Origin: JAMQPK01 sp963746535
GTDB lineage: Bacteria; Acidobacteriota; Vicinamibacteria; Vicinamibacterales; JAMQPK01
Direction: 5' to 3'
NCBI GenBank assembly: GCA_963746535.1
Contig: CAVVBP010000011.1
Span: 806,001 to 870,000, forward strand
DNA length: 64,000 nt
In this document: positions 52,239-60,653 of the stretch, piece by piece
How positions within the stretch are numbered: the first letter of the stretch is position 1
How the letters are laid out: each line of letters begins with the position of its first letter
Program-made: the position numbers and the translations under genes
The notes under the pieces: generated by a model
The model's input: the letters and a program-made list of their open reading frames with translations, nothing else
What the model was told of the DNA's origin: nothing
The model's database searches: none

Positions 52239-53213
52239 TTGATAGAGGTTCAGCACCTCACCAAGCGATATGGCCGCGTGACGGCGGTCGATGACCTCAC
52301 CTTCCGGGTGGAGCGGGGAGAAATCCTCGGCTTCCTGGGCCCGAACGGCGCCGGCAAGACGACGACCATGCGCATCCTCACCGGCTACATGCCGGCGACG
52401 GGAGGCAAGGCCATGGTCGCCGGCTTCGACGTCTTCGACCAGCCCATCGAGGCCAAGCGCCGGACCGGATACCTTCCTGAAACGCCGCCGCTCTACCCCG
52501 AAATGACGGTGCGCGAGTACCTGCAGTTTGTCGCGCGCATCAAGACCAAGGGGCTGTCGGCGAGCGAACGCAAACAGCGGGTCGAGACATCGATGAAGCG
52601 CACGCGAATCGATGACATGGCGAACCGCCATTGCGGGAAGCTGTCCAAGGGCTACCGGCAGCGGGTCGGGCTCGCGCAGGCCATCCTGCACAACCCCGAG
52701 GTGCTCATCCTCGACGAGCCGACCGCGGGGCTCGATCCGAAGCAGATCATCGAGACCCGCCAGCTCATCAAGGAACTGGCCGGCACGCATACGATCGTGC
52801 TGAGCACGCACATCCTGCCGGAAGTCTCCCAGACCTGCGACCGGGTCGTCATCATCAACAAGGGCCGGGTGGTCGCCATTGATACGCCGGCCAATCTCAC
52901 CGCCCGCATGCGCGGTTCGGAAACGATGTATGTGGAAGTCGATGCGGGTGGCGAGGATGCCACGCCCGCCCTGCGGGGCGTTCCAGGCGTCGTCGGCGTC
53001 AACGTCTCCAGCGCCCACAACGGCGTCGTCGCGTACGAGATCAGCAGCGAGCGCGGCCGCGACATCCGCCGCGATCTGGCGCGCATCGTGGTCTCGAACA
53101 ACTGGGGCCTGCTCGAACTGCGGCCGTCGCGGATGAGCCTCGAAGAGATCTTCCTCAGTCTCACGACCGAAGAGAAGGCCGAGGAGAAATTGGAGGAAGC
53201 GTCGAATGGGTAA
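52239..53213 (+). CDS. ABC transporter ATP-binding protein, GldA-like
   Basis: A 324-residue ATPase. TTG 52239, with GGAG eight bases before it, opens IEVQHLTKRYGRVTAVDDLT. Walker A is GFLGPNGAGKTTTMRILTGY; the Q-loop region is RTGYLPETPPLYPEMTVREY; the signature is KLSKGYRQRVGLAQAI and Walker B VLILDEPTAGLDPKQI. A C-terminal domain of about 100 residues follows. The gene overlaps the permease by eight bases. With the next three genes it matches the GldA-GldF-GldG type of ABC-2 system. Confidence 0.92.
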   Translation: MIEVQHLTKRYGRVTAVDDLTFRVERGEILGFLGPNGAGKTTTMRILTGYMPATGGKAMVAGFDVFDQPIEAKRRTGYLPETPPLYPEMTVREYLQFVARIKTKGLSASERKQRVETSMKRTRIDDMANRHCGKLSKGYRQRVGLAQAILHNPEVLILDEPTAGLDPKQIIETRQLIKELAGTHTIVLSTHILPEVSQTCDRVVIINKGRVVAIDTPANLTARMRGSETMYVEVDAGGEDATPALRGVPGVVGVNVSSAHNGVVAYEISSERGRDIRRDLARIVVSNNWGLLELRPSRMSLEEIFLSLTTEEKAEEKLEEASNG

Positions 53214-53970
53214 CGTGCTGACAATCGCGCAGAAAGAGCTGAAGTCGTATTTCGCGTCGCCGATTGCCTACATCGTCATCGGGTTTTTCGCGCTGGTCTT
53301 CGGGTGGTTCTACTACGTGTCGGTCAGCTTCTTCCTCCAGGCGAGCCTGCAGATGGGCATGCCCGGCGCCGGGCAGGTCAATATCAACACCATGGCCATC
53401 CGTCCGCTGCTGCAGAACGTCGCCGTCGTCGCGCTGTTCATGCTGCCGCTCATCACGATGCGGACCTACGCCGAGGAAAAGCGCTCGGGCACGATCGAGC
53501 TGCTGCTCACCTCGCCGCTGACCGACACGCAGATCGTCCTCGGCAAATTCCTCGGTGCCGTGGCGCTGTATGCGCTGATGCTGCTGGTGACCTGGGTTCA
53601 CGTCGGCATTCTCTTCATCTACGGCAATCCCGAGTGGAAGCCGATCGTCACCGGCTATCTCGGGCTGCTGCTCATGGGCTCCTCGTTTCTGTCGATCGGC
53701 CTGCTCATTTCGAGCCTGACGAAAAATCAAATCGTGGCCGGCATGGTGACGTTCGCGGTCCTGCTGCTCCTGTGGACGCTGAACTGGATGTCGGAATCGG
53801 CCGGGCCGACCATGCAGAAAGTGCTGTCGGCGTTGTCGATTACCGAACGGTTCGACGATTTCTCGAAGGGCGTCGTGTCGGTGAGCCATCTGGTCTACTA
53901 CGTGAGCTTCATCTCGTTCGGGCTGTTCCTGACCGCGAAGTCGGTCGACAGCGAACGCTGGCGCGGGTGA
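53206..53970 (+). CDS. ABC-2 type permease, GldF-like
   Basis: A 254-residue membrane protein with six helices. It opens GNVLTIAQKELKSYFASPIA, the usual start of this permease type. The loop ITMRTYAEEKRSGTIELLLT, followed by SPLTDTQIVLGKFLGA, is the ABC-2 hallmark that contacts the ATPase. LLISSLTKNQIVAGMVTFA and FDDFSKGVVSVSHLVYYVSF follow. It partners the ATPase before it and the GldG-like protein after it. Confidence 0.92.
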   Translation: MGNVLTIAQKELKSYFASPIAYIVIGFFALVFGWFYYVSVSFFLQASLQMGMPGAGQVNINTMAIRPLLQNVAVVALFMLPLITMRTYAEEKRSGTIELLLTSPLTDTQIVLGKFLGAVALYALMLLVTWVHVGILFIYGNPEWKPIVTGYLGLLLMGSSFLSIGLLISSLTKNQIVAGMVTFAVLLLLWTLNWMSESAGPTMQKVLSALSITERFDDFSKGVVSVSHLVYYVSFISFGLFLTAKSVDSERWRG

Positions 53971-53976
53971 GTCTGC

Positions 53977-55596
53977 ATGCTTAACACGATTCTCGGCGTT
54001 GTCGGATGGATCGGCACATTGCTGGTCTTCGCGGGCGTGGTCATTCGACTGTTTCGTCCGCAATGGGATCAATACGCGTACTGGGCGGCCGTCGGCGGTC
54101 TGGTGTGCGTCGGCCTTTACACGTTGAGCCAGTGGCGCGAGATCGGCCGGTCGTTCCAGAAGCGCGAAACCAAGCTCGGCGCGATGATGAGCATCAGCGT
54201 CATCGCCGTGCTCGCCATCCTCGTGGGCATCAACTACGCCGTCAGCCGGCGCGACAAGCGATGGGACCTGACCGCCGCCGGCTCGTTCACGCTGTCGGAA
54301 CAGACGGTCAAGGTGCTGAACGGGCTGAAGACGCCCGTCAAGGTGCTCGTGTTCGAGGCGCCGGGAAATTTTCAACGGTTCCGCGACGCGTTCGGGATGT
54401 ACACCAACGCGAGCTCGAACATCCAGGTCGAGTACGTCGATATGGATCGCGAGCCGATTCGCGCGCGTGAATACGATATCGCCGCACCGGGCACGGTCGT
54501 CATGGAGTACGCGGGCCGGCGCGAAAAGGTGATGAGCGATCGCGAGCAGGAGCTGACGAACAACCTCATCAAGGTGACGACCGGCCGCCAGACGAAGGCG
54601 TATTTCGTCCAGGGCCATGGTGAGCGCGACACGCTCGGCAACGACCGCGCGGGCTATACGAACGTCGTGGACGTGCTGAAGCGCGACAACTACACGGTTG
54701 AGAAGATAGCGCTCGCCCAGATGCCGGAAGGGGTTCCCGCTGACGCCTCGGTGCTCATCATCGCCGGACCGACGACGGACTACTTCAAGCCTGAGGTCGA
54801 CGCCATCCGGACCTACCTGCGCAAGGGCGGCAAGGCGCTCTTCATGCTTGATCCCGTCATCGGAGAAGGGACGCATCCGACGCCACTCGTGGAAGGGCTG
54901 CTGAAGGAATGGGGCATCAGCGTCGGGCACGACATCGTCATCGACGCCAGCGGCATGGGCAAGATGTTCGGCGGCGATGCCACGGTTCCCGTCGTGATCA
55001 GCTATCCGTCGCATCCAGTGACCGAAAACTTCGACCTGCTCACGGCGTTTCCGCTCGCACAGTCGGTCAAGGGCGAAGCGGGCGCAGAGCTTGGCCTCGC
55101 CAACACGCAGAACCTGCTTCAGACGAGCGAGCGAAGCTGGTCGGAGGCGGATGTGAAGTCGCTGATGGCCGGCAAGGTCGCGATGGACGAAGCGGCTGGC
55201 GACCACAAAGGCCCCATCACGATCGCACTCTCGCTGTCGATGGACGCGCCAGACGCACCGGCACCCGCCACGCCAGACAAGCCTGCTGAAGGCGCCAAAC
55301 CGGCCACAGGCGAGGATGCGCCAAAGAAGCCGCAGATGCGCGTCATGGTGGTCGGCGATTCCGATTTCGCCTCGAATGCCGCGTCGGGCATCCAGGGCAA
55401 TGCCGACCTCTTCGTCAACATGGCCAACTGGCTGACGCAGCAGGAGGATCTGATCTCGATTCATCCCCGTGACGCCGGCGATCGCCGCGTCACGATGACC
55501 GCCGACCAGCAGCGCAACCTGCTGTGGCTGTCGCTCCTGGTCATCCCCGGCCTGATTCTCGGGTCCGGCGTCTATACCTGGTCAAAGAGGCGCTAG
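53977..55596 (+). CDS. GldG-like ABC auxiliary membrane protein
   Basis: A 539-residue protein. N-terminal helices (GVVGWIGTLLVFAGVVIRLF and two more) precede a large periplasmic ABC_transp_aux domain. Its start is RWDLTAAGSFTLSEQTVKVL, a family signature, then VLVFEAPGNFQRFRDAFGMY, TKAYFVQGHGERDTLGNDRA and GGKALFMLDPVIGEG. Residues about 424-452 are a Pro/Ala-rich linker (PAPATPDKPAEGAKPATG). One helix ends the protein (LLVIPGLILGSGVYTW). It likely works with the GldA/GldF-like pair in moving a substrate across the inner membrane. Next gene is adjacent. Confidence 0.85.
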   Translation: MLNTILGVVGWIGTLLVFAGVVIRLFRPQWDQYAYWAAVGGLVCVGLYTLSQWREIGRSFQKRETKLGAMMSISVIAVLAILVGINYAVSRRDKRWDLTAAGSFTLSEQTVKVLNGLKTPVKVLVFEAPGNFQRFRDAFGMYTNASSNIQVEYVDMDREPIRAREYDIAAPGTVVMEYAGRREKVMSDREQELTNNLIKVTTGRQTKAYFVQGHGERDTLGNDRAGYTNVVDVLKRDNYTVEKIALAQMPEGVPADASVLIIAGPTTDYFKPEVDAIRTYLRKGGKALFMLDPVIGEGTHPTPLVEGLLKEWGISVGHDIVIDASGMGKMFGGDATVPVVISYPSHPVTENFDLLTAFPLAQSVKGEAGAELGLANTQNLLQTSERSWSEADVKSLMAGKVAMDEAAGDHKGPITIALSLSMDAPDAPAPATPDKPAEGAKPATGEDAPKKPQMRVMVVGDSDFASNAASGIQGNADLFVNMANWLTQQEDLISIHPRDAGDRRVTMTADQQRNLLWLSLLVIPGLILGSGVYTWSKRR

Positions 55597-56943
55597 ATGG
55601 GCCGCGGCCGCTCGACTCTCATCCTTTTCGTCGTGGCGCTCGCCTTCGGCGGATATCTGTATTTCGTCGAATCGAAGAGGGAGATCCCGGACGAGAACGC
55701 CAAGAAAAAGGTCTTCACGTCTGACGCCGCCAAGATCAACGAGCTGGAGATCAAGTCGACGAGCGGCGAAGTCACGGCGCTCAAGAAGGGCGCCAACGAC
55801 ACCTGGTCGATCGTCAAGCCCATCGAAGCGCCGGCCGATCGAAACGGCGTGAGCGACGTCGTGACGAACCTCGCGAACATGGAAGAAGAGCGCGAAGTCG
55901 ACCCGAACGCCGCCGACCTCAAGCCCTACGGGCTCGCGGAGCCGCGCATCGACGTCACGTTCCGCGTCGAAGGCGAGAAAGAGCCCAGGCGCGTGCTCTT
56001 AGGCGACAAGACACCGGGCGGCACCGGCCTGTACGCCAAGCTTCCATCAGGCAATCGCGTGTTCCTGGTTGGAAACACGCTCGACACGACGCTCAACAAG
56101 TCGACGTTCGACTTCCGCGACAAGGCCGCCCTCGCATTCGACCAGAGCAAGGTCGACTCGCTCGAGCTTGCCTCGGGCACCGAAACCATCCGGCTCGAGA
56201 AGACCGGCGAGGACTGGAAGCTCGTGAAGCCAATGCAGGCACCGGCCGATTTCGTCAGCGTCAATGGCATCATCGGACAGCTTCAGTCGGCCCAGATGAC
56301 GGCGCTGAAGGATCGACCGGAAGACCTCAAGGACTTGAAGCAGTACGGTCTCGACAAGCCGCAGGTCGTGGCGACGCTCGGCATGGGATCGGCAACCGCG
56401 AAGTTCGAGCTGGGCGGTGAGGCAGAGGCGGGCACCGTGTGGGCACGCGATCCGTCGAAAACGGCGGTCTTCAGCGTGAACAACGGTGTCGCCGGAGAGC
56501 TCAAGAAAACGGTCGCGGACCTGCGGCGCAAGGAAGTGTTCGAGTTCCGGCCGTACAACACTACGCGCTTCGAAATCACACGCGGCAGCACGGTGCGCGC
56601 GTTCGAGCGTGTCAAAGGCACCGGCGAGAACCCGGTGGACACGTGGAAACAGGTCATCCCCGCGGACAAAGCGGTCGATTCGAGCAATTTCGAGGGAGCG
56701 CTGCTCGATTTCTCGAACCTTCGCGCGGAAAGCTTCGTCGACCGGGCGGGGCCGGCCACCGGCCACGACAAACCGGCAGCCACCATCGTCGTCAAGTTCG
56801 ATGACGGCAAGAAGGAAGAGCGCGTGACGTTTGGCGCCGCCGGAACCTCGGTGTTTGCCACGCGTGCCGATCAGCCGGGTGCCCTGAAACTCGAGGCCGG
56901 CAAATACGAAGCGGCCATCAAGAAGCTCGACGGCATTCAGTAA
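55597..56943 (+). CDS. DUF4340 domain protein
   Basis: A 448-residue protein that starts directly after the GldG-like stop. One N-terminal helix (LILFVVALAFGGYLYFV) anchors a periplasmic region of repeated DUF4340 units. Each has a form like ELEIKSTSGEVTALKKGAND, TWSIVKPIEAPADRNGVSDV and PYGLAEPRIDVTFR; the second unit reads LELASGTETIRLEKTGEDWK, then VKPMQAPADFVSVNG. DUF4340 proteins regularly follow gldG-type genes, so it is probably part of the same complex. No enzyme motif is visible. Confidence 0.82.
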   Translation: MGRGRSTLILFVVALAFGGYLYFVESKREIPDENAKKKVFTSDAAKINELEIKSTSGEVTALKKGANDTWSIVKPIEAPADRNGVSDVVTNLANMEEEREVDPNAADLKPYGLAEPRIDVTFRVEGEKEPRRVLLGDKTPGGTGLYAKLPSGNRVFLVGNTLDTTLNKSTFDFRDKAALAFDQSKVDSLELASGTETIRLEKTGEDWKLVKPMQAPADFVSVNGIIGQLQSAQMTALKDRPEDLKDLKQYGLDKPQVVATLGMGSATAKFELGGEAEAGTVWARDPSKTAVFSVNNGVAGELKKTVADLRRKEVFEFRPYNTTRFEITRGSTVRAFERVKGTGENPVDTWKQVIPADKAVDSSNFEGALLDFSNLRAESFVDRAGPATGHDKPAATIVVKFDDGKKEERVTFGAAGTSVFATRADQPGALKLEAGKYEAAIKKLDGIQ

Positions 56944-56952
56944 GATGATGGC

Positions 56953-58455
56953 GTGACGCGCGCAGCCATCACCCTGGCCGCCGTGCTCGCCGTGTACGGA
57001 TGCGGCGGGCCGAAACCTGTGGCCGTCACTCCGGCCTCACCGGCGACGCTCTCCGCCGCCGATCGCCTTCAGGCCGACCTCTCCACCATTTTCACGACCG
57101 CGCAGTTCGAGCGCTCGTTCTGGAGCGTTCTCGTGAGGCCGGTCAACGGCTCGGCAAGCCTGTACGCGCTCAACGCCGCGAAGCTGATGATGCCGGGGTC
57201 GGCGATGAAAATCGTCACCGCGGCGACGGCGGCCGAGACGCTCGGCTGGGACTACCGGTTCGAGACCAGGATCGTCGCGATGGTGCCCATCGACAGCGGC
57301 GTCCTCGGCGACGACCTGTACATCGTCGGAGGTGGCGACCCCAGCATCAGCGAACGTAGCGACACGCCAGGTACGCTTCGCGCCATCGCGCGACAGGTGC
57401 GCGAAGCAGGCATTACGCGCATCGAAGGCGGCATCATCGGCGACGACGACCTGTTCGACGATCGCGGGATCGGCGATGGCTGGACGCTCGACAACCTGCC
57501 CTATGGGTACTCGGCGCCGACGAGCGCGCTTGAATACAACGAAGGGTCGGCCGATCTCCTGATTCGTGCAGGCGCTCAGGAAGGCGACGCGGTCACGATT
57601 CAGGTGCGGCCGGATGGCACCGATCTGCAGGTCGAGAACAAGCTCGTCACCATAGCGGAATCTGGAAATGGCGCACTGACACTGCAGCGGCTCCCCGGTT
57701 CGTCACGCGTGCTCGTGCAGGGACAGATTCCGGCGAAAGCCGCGCCGTTCGTGCGCACGGCGTCGGTCGACAATCCCACTCGGTTCTTCGCCTCGGCGCT
57801 TCGCAAGGCGCTCGTCGCCGAAGGTATCCAGGTGGCGGGCGACGCCATCGACATCGATGAGCTCGAATCGAAACCCGACCTCACCCGCGCCCGCACGCTG
57901 GTGTCGCACCAGTCTCCGCCGCTCGGCGAGCTCGTGTCGTCCATGATGAAGGTCAGTCAAAACCAATACGCCGAAATCTTCTGCGGTACGCCACCTCGGC
58001 GCGAATGGGTGACGTCGGGTGCGACGGGTGCGATGGGTGCGAAAAAGGCGCGCGAGGTGCTTCAGCGGTGGAACATCCCGGACGACAGCGTCGTCATGGC
58101 CGATGGCTCCGGGCTGTCGCGATACAACTACGTCACGTCCGAGGCGCTCGTGCGCATCCTGCAGGTCATGCGTGGCGATGCCAGGCATGCGTCTGCCTTC
58201 GCTGAATCGCTGCCTGTTGCGGGTCGCGACGGCACGCTCGCGAGACGGCTGGCCGGGACGGCTGCGGAAGGGAAGGTCCGGGCGAAGACGGGGACCGTGG
58301 ACAACGTTCGGGCTATTGCAGGTTATGTCGAGACGGCCGATGGCGACACGCTGGTATTTTCGATGATTGCCAACAACTTCACAGTGGCAAGCGGCGTGAT
58401 CGATGCCGCCGCGGACCAGGCGTTGATCCGCCTGGCCACCTTCACTACGCGATGA
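56953..58455 (+). CDS. dacB: D-alanyl-D-alanine carboxypeptidase / PBP4-type peptidase
   Basis: A 500-residue, lipoprotein-like peptidase (GTG 56953; lipobox AVYGC). The SxxK motif is MPGSAMKIVTAATAAETLGW, the SxN motif KVSQNQYAEIF, and the KTG motif VRAKTGTVDNVRAIAGYV. YIVGGGDPSISE and PTSALEYNEGSADLL are other PBP4 features, as is MADGSGLSRYNYVTSEALVR. It trims or cuts peptidoglycan cross-links in the periplasm. The stretch after AEIF (CGTPPRREWVTSGATGAMGA) differs from the usual LLKTLG sequence and contains a GGGTGCGA tandem, so a local double indel or repeat insertion is possible. Confidence 0.9.
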   Translation: MTRAAITLAAVLAVYGCGGPKPVAVTPASPATLSAADRLQADLSTIFTTAQFERSFWSVLVRPVNGSASLYALNAAKLMMPGSAMKIVTAATAAETLGWDYRFETRIVAMVPIDSGVLGDDLYIVGGGDPSISERSDTPGTLRAIARQVREAGITRIEGGIIGDDDLFDDRGIGDGWTLDNLPYGYSAPTSALEYNEGSADLLIRAGAQEGDAVTIQVRPDGTDLQVENKLVTIAESGNGALTLQRLPGSSRVLVQGQIPAKAAPFVRTASVDNPTRFFASALRKALVAEGIQVAGDAIDIDELESKPDLTRARTLVSHQSPPLGELVSSMMKVSQNQYAEIFCGTPPRREWVTSGATGAMGAKKAREVLQRWNIPDDSVVMADGSGLSRYNYVTSEALVRILQVMRGDARHASAFAESLPVAGRDGTLARRLAGTAAEGKVRAKTGTVDNVRAIAGYVETADGDTLVFSMIANNFTVASGVIDAAADQALIRLATFTTR

Positions 58456-58948
58456 CGAATCTCCGCTGGTGTCTCGCCACGGACGGCTTCACGTGCACGG
58501 GCGCTGACGCCATCCGGTACTCCGCTCTGAACCGGATGAACTCGTGGCCGGGCACGGTTTCCTCCGACAGTTCCAGCGTCAACTGACCCGGCGTTGTCAT
58601 GTCGCACACCACGATGGATTGATCGCTCGTCAGCACGAGGCGATCGAGCTCGGGCCTCCACTGTCCGAGGCGCGTGGTCACACGGCGATCACCAGGCTCC
58701 AGGGACACCAGCACGTGACGGCGCTCGCTGCGCTCGTAGCCGATGTACAGGACGGCCGACCAACTGTCGCCGCCCACTCCCGCGCGCAGGGTCATCTCGA
58801 CGAACCGGCCGCCGAGCACCCACCGGTTTTCCGACGTCCCCGGCAACTGCCGGAACGGCTCTTCCGGGGCCGCGCGGTGCTGCAGCGTGCCCTGCCAGCC
58901 GCCCACGAGGCGGCTCAGAATCATCAGATCGTGTTCGGGTGAAATCAT
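58445..58948 (-). CDS. DUF1579-family protein
   Basis: A 167-residue protein from ATG 58948. LMILSRLVGGWQGTLQHRAA is the typical DUF1579 opening. SENRWVLGGRFVEMTLRAGV and SAVLYIGYERSERRHVLVSL follow, the lipocalin-like beta pattern of this family. Function is unknown. It overlaps the gene at 58945 by four bases (ATGA) and is the third gene after the sigma factor. Its 3' end overlaps the convergent dacB by 11 bases. Confidence 0.65.
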   Translation of the reverse strand: MISPEHDLMILSRLVGGWQGTLQHRAAPEEPFRQLPGTSENRWVLGGRFVEMTLRAGVGGDSWSAVLYIGYERSERRHVLVSLEPGDRRVTTRLGQWRPELDRLVLTSDQSIVVCDMTTPGQLTLELSEETVPGHEFIRFRAEYRMASAPVHVKPSVARHQRRFVIA

Positions 58949-59337
58949 CTCGTGTGTACCGCGTAGGTCACCAGCATGTGACGCGGCACACCGCGGTCCG
59001 GCGGCCGATCCTCGTTGTTCGCGCGGAAGTACGAGCCATGGCCCTCGGACGCCGCGGTCCGCATCACGAGCGGGCGGGCATAGGGCGAGGGGGTCGCTGC
59101 CGCTTGCGTGGGCACCTGACCGGCATGGGCGTGCAACACGAGCGCGATGAGCGCGGCGCTCGTGAGACAGCTCGCCGCGATCCACGCCGCGCGCTTGCGG
59201 CCGAGCCGCGTCTGCACGACGTCCTGCCACTCGAGGCGCACCGCGGCCTCGACACGCCGCGCGCGCTCGGCCGGCGCCGTTTCGCGCGGCCCTGCCGCGC
59301 GCAGCAGGTCGGCGAGGGGATCGGTGTTATGAGTCAT
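58945..59337 (-). CDS. Single-span membrane protein next to an ECF sigma factor (possible anti-sigma role)
   Basis: A 130-residue protein. ATG 59337 opens THNTDPLADLLRAAGPR; a charged cytoplasmic part (ERARRVEAAVRLEWQDVVQT) precedes one helix (AWIAASCLTSAALIALVLHA) and a short outside tail with a PRHMLVTYAVHTR end. The start overlaps the sigma gene by 11 bases. Place and layout fit an anti-sigma factor, but the zinc motif HxxxCxxC of the usual ZAS domain is absent. No family is recognised. Confidence 0.55.
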   Translation of the reverse strand: MTHNTDPLADLLRAAGPRETAPAERARRVEAAVRLEWQDVVQTRLGRKRAAWIAASCLTSAALIALVLHAHAGQVPTQAAATPSPYARPLVMRTAASEGHGSYFRANNEDRPPDRGVPRHMLVTYAVHTR

Positions 59338-59953
59338 AAACCACCTGTCCGTGCGCCAGCACCAGAAACACCTGGCGGAACGATCGACGCGCGCGGCCAA
59401 GCAGCGACTCGACCGCCTTCGGCCCGGTACTCATGCGCTCGCTGATCTCGTTGACGGTCAGACCGTAGATGTATTTCCACTCGAGGACTTCGCTGTAACT
59501 TCCCGGCAGAAGATCGAGCGCTACCTGTACTAAACGCGCCGTCTCTCCCCGATCGAACGCCTGGTCGGGCTGCTGTGCCGCGACCGATGCGAGCGCCGCG
59601 AGCTGATTGCGAATCTCCGGCGCGTCTTCCGAGAGCATCAGCGCGGCATGCCTTCCGCGTGCCACGCGCCAGGCGGACACCTCCCGTCGGCAAATCGCGC
59701 ACAGCCAGGTAAACAACGTGGCCTCCCCTCGAAATGTGTGCAGCTTGCGCATCGCCGTAATGAGCGTCTTTTGCGCAATCTCCTCGGCGGCGTCGTGGTT
59801 CCCCTCGGTGCGGCTCAGGGCGAACCGGTAGAGGCGGGGAAAGTGCCCATCGAAAAACAGCCGGAAAGCCGCCTCCTCGCCCTCGAGCAGACGGCGCACC
59901 AGTACCTTGTCGCGGAAGGTGCCCCTTTGCGGCTCGTCAGGCATGGCGCTCAT
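59327..59953 (-). CDS. ECF RNA polymerase sigma factor
   Basis: A 208-residue sigma-70 family protein. Region 2 is EEAAFRLFFDGHFPRLYRFA with AAEEIAQKTLITAMRKLHTF and the -10-melting part FTWLCAICRREVSAWRV. Region 4 is LDLLPGSYSEVLEWKYIYGL with the helix-turn-helix LTVNEISERMSTGPKAVESL. The last helix ends LAHGQVVYDS. ATG 59953 is used; ATG 59944 is an alternative. It heads a three-gene run and is divergent from the TetR gene. Confidence 0.9.
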   Translation of the reverse strand: MSAMPDEPQRGTFRDKVLVRRLLEGEEAAFRLFFDGHFPRLYRFALSRTEGNHDAAEEIAQKTLITAMRKLHTFRGEATLFTWLCAICRREVSAWRVARGRHAALMLSEDAPEIRNQLAALASVAAQQPDQAFDRGETARLVQVALDLLPGSYSEVLEWKYIYGLTVNEISERMSTGPKAVESLLGRARRSFRQVFLVLAHGQVVYDS

Positions 59954-60005
59954 AGGATTAGAGGGGTCCCCCCGGAAAAATCCTTCGGGTAATGTCCTTA
60001 CGAGG

Positions 60006-60032
60006 TTTTACTGCTTGGTAAAAGTGTTTACC
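60006..60032. promoter_or_regulatory. Overlapping palindromes, likely TetR operator
   Basis: TTTTAC-N6-GTAAAA (60006-60023) and GGTAAA-N4-TTTACC (60017-60032) share a half-site. Both overlap the -35 box and spacer of the tetR promoter, a usual place for self-repression. Confidence 0.6.
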
Positions 60033-60044
60033 GGACGGTATACT
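60015..60044 (+). promoter_or_regulatory. Promoter of the TetR gene
   Basis: TTGGTA (60015-60020) and TATACT (60039-60044) are 18 bases apart; a 33-base leader is expected before ATG 60083. The putative operator lies across it. Confidence 0.55.
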
Positions 60045-60082
60045 CTGTCAAGTCACGAATATATGACGCGCGATCCAAATTC

Positions 60083-60646
60083 ATGACTCGCTATCCAACG
60101 AACCGCGAACGGCTGATGGACGCGGCGGGCGACCTGTTCTATCGAGAGGGGCTGCACGCTATTACCGCCGAGCGGGTCGCCGACCACGCCGGGCTGACCA
60201 AACCGACCATCTACAACCTCTTCGGATCGAAAGACGCGCTGGTCTTCGAGACGCTGCAGCGGCGGGGACAGCAGATCCGGCAGTCCATCGAGCAGCGCGC
60301 TGCCGGGTGCGACGATCCGGAAGAGAAGCTGATGGCGGTGATGCTGGCCCATGCGGAGATGCTGACCTCCGAAGGGTTTCACGGCTGTCCGCTCGTCATC
60401 GCGGCCGTGCAGTCGCCCGAATCGACGCAGGCCCGCGAGCTGGCCAACGCGCACAAAGCGTGGCTGCACGGGCTGCTCGCACAGTTTTCGAAGCGTGCGG
60501 GCATGAAATCGCCAGATGTGCTCGCCTCTTCACTCGTGCTCATCCTCGAAGGTGCCGCAGCGATGTCGGCGGTCCAGCCCGCCGAGCTGGTCGCCAAACA
60601 TGCACGCGCGGCGGTGCGCGCGCTGATCGGCGCCCATACGCCATAA
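60083..60646 (+). CDS. TetR-family transcriptional regulator
   Basis: A 187-residue repressor. RERLMDAAGDLFYREGLHAI and the helix-turn-helix TAERVADHAGLTKPTIYNLF, then GSKDALVFETLQRR, are plainly TetR. The C-terminal ligand domain has HGCPLVIAAVQSPESTQARE, a form seen in regulators of the LmrA/YxaF group. It probably controls itself and the hydrolase gene seven bases downstream. The ligand is not known. Confidence 0.9.
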   Translation: MTRYPTNRERLMDAAGDLFYREGLHAITAERVADHAGLTKPTIYNLFGSKDALVFETLQRRGQQIRQSIEQRAAGCDDPEEKLMAVMLAHAEMLTSEGFHGCPLVIAAVQSPESTQARELANAHKAWLHGLLAQFSKRAGMKSPDVLASSLVLILEGAAAMSAVQPAELVAKHARAAVRALIGAHTP

Positions 60647-60653
60647 TTCCGGC

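Noticed and set aside
53161..55464. A 767-codon open frame on the minus strand opposite the Gld-like genes
   Set aside because: Same reason: antisense of well-supported genes, with Arg/His/Asp-rich composition and no motif.
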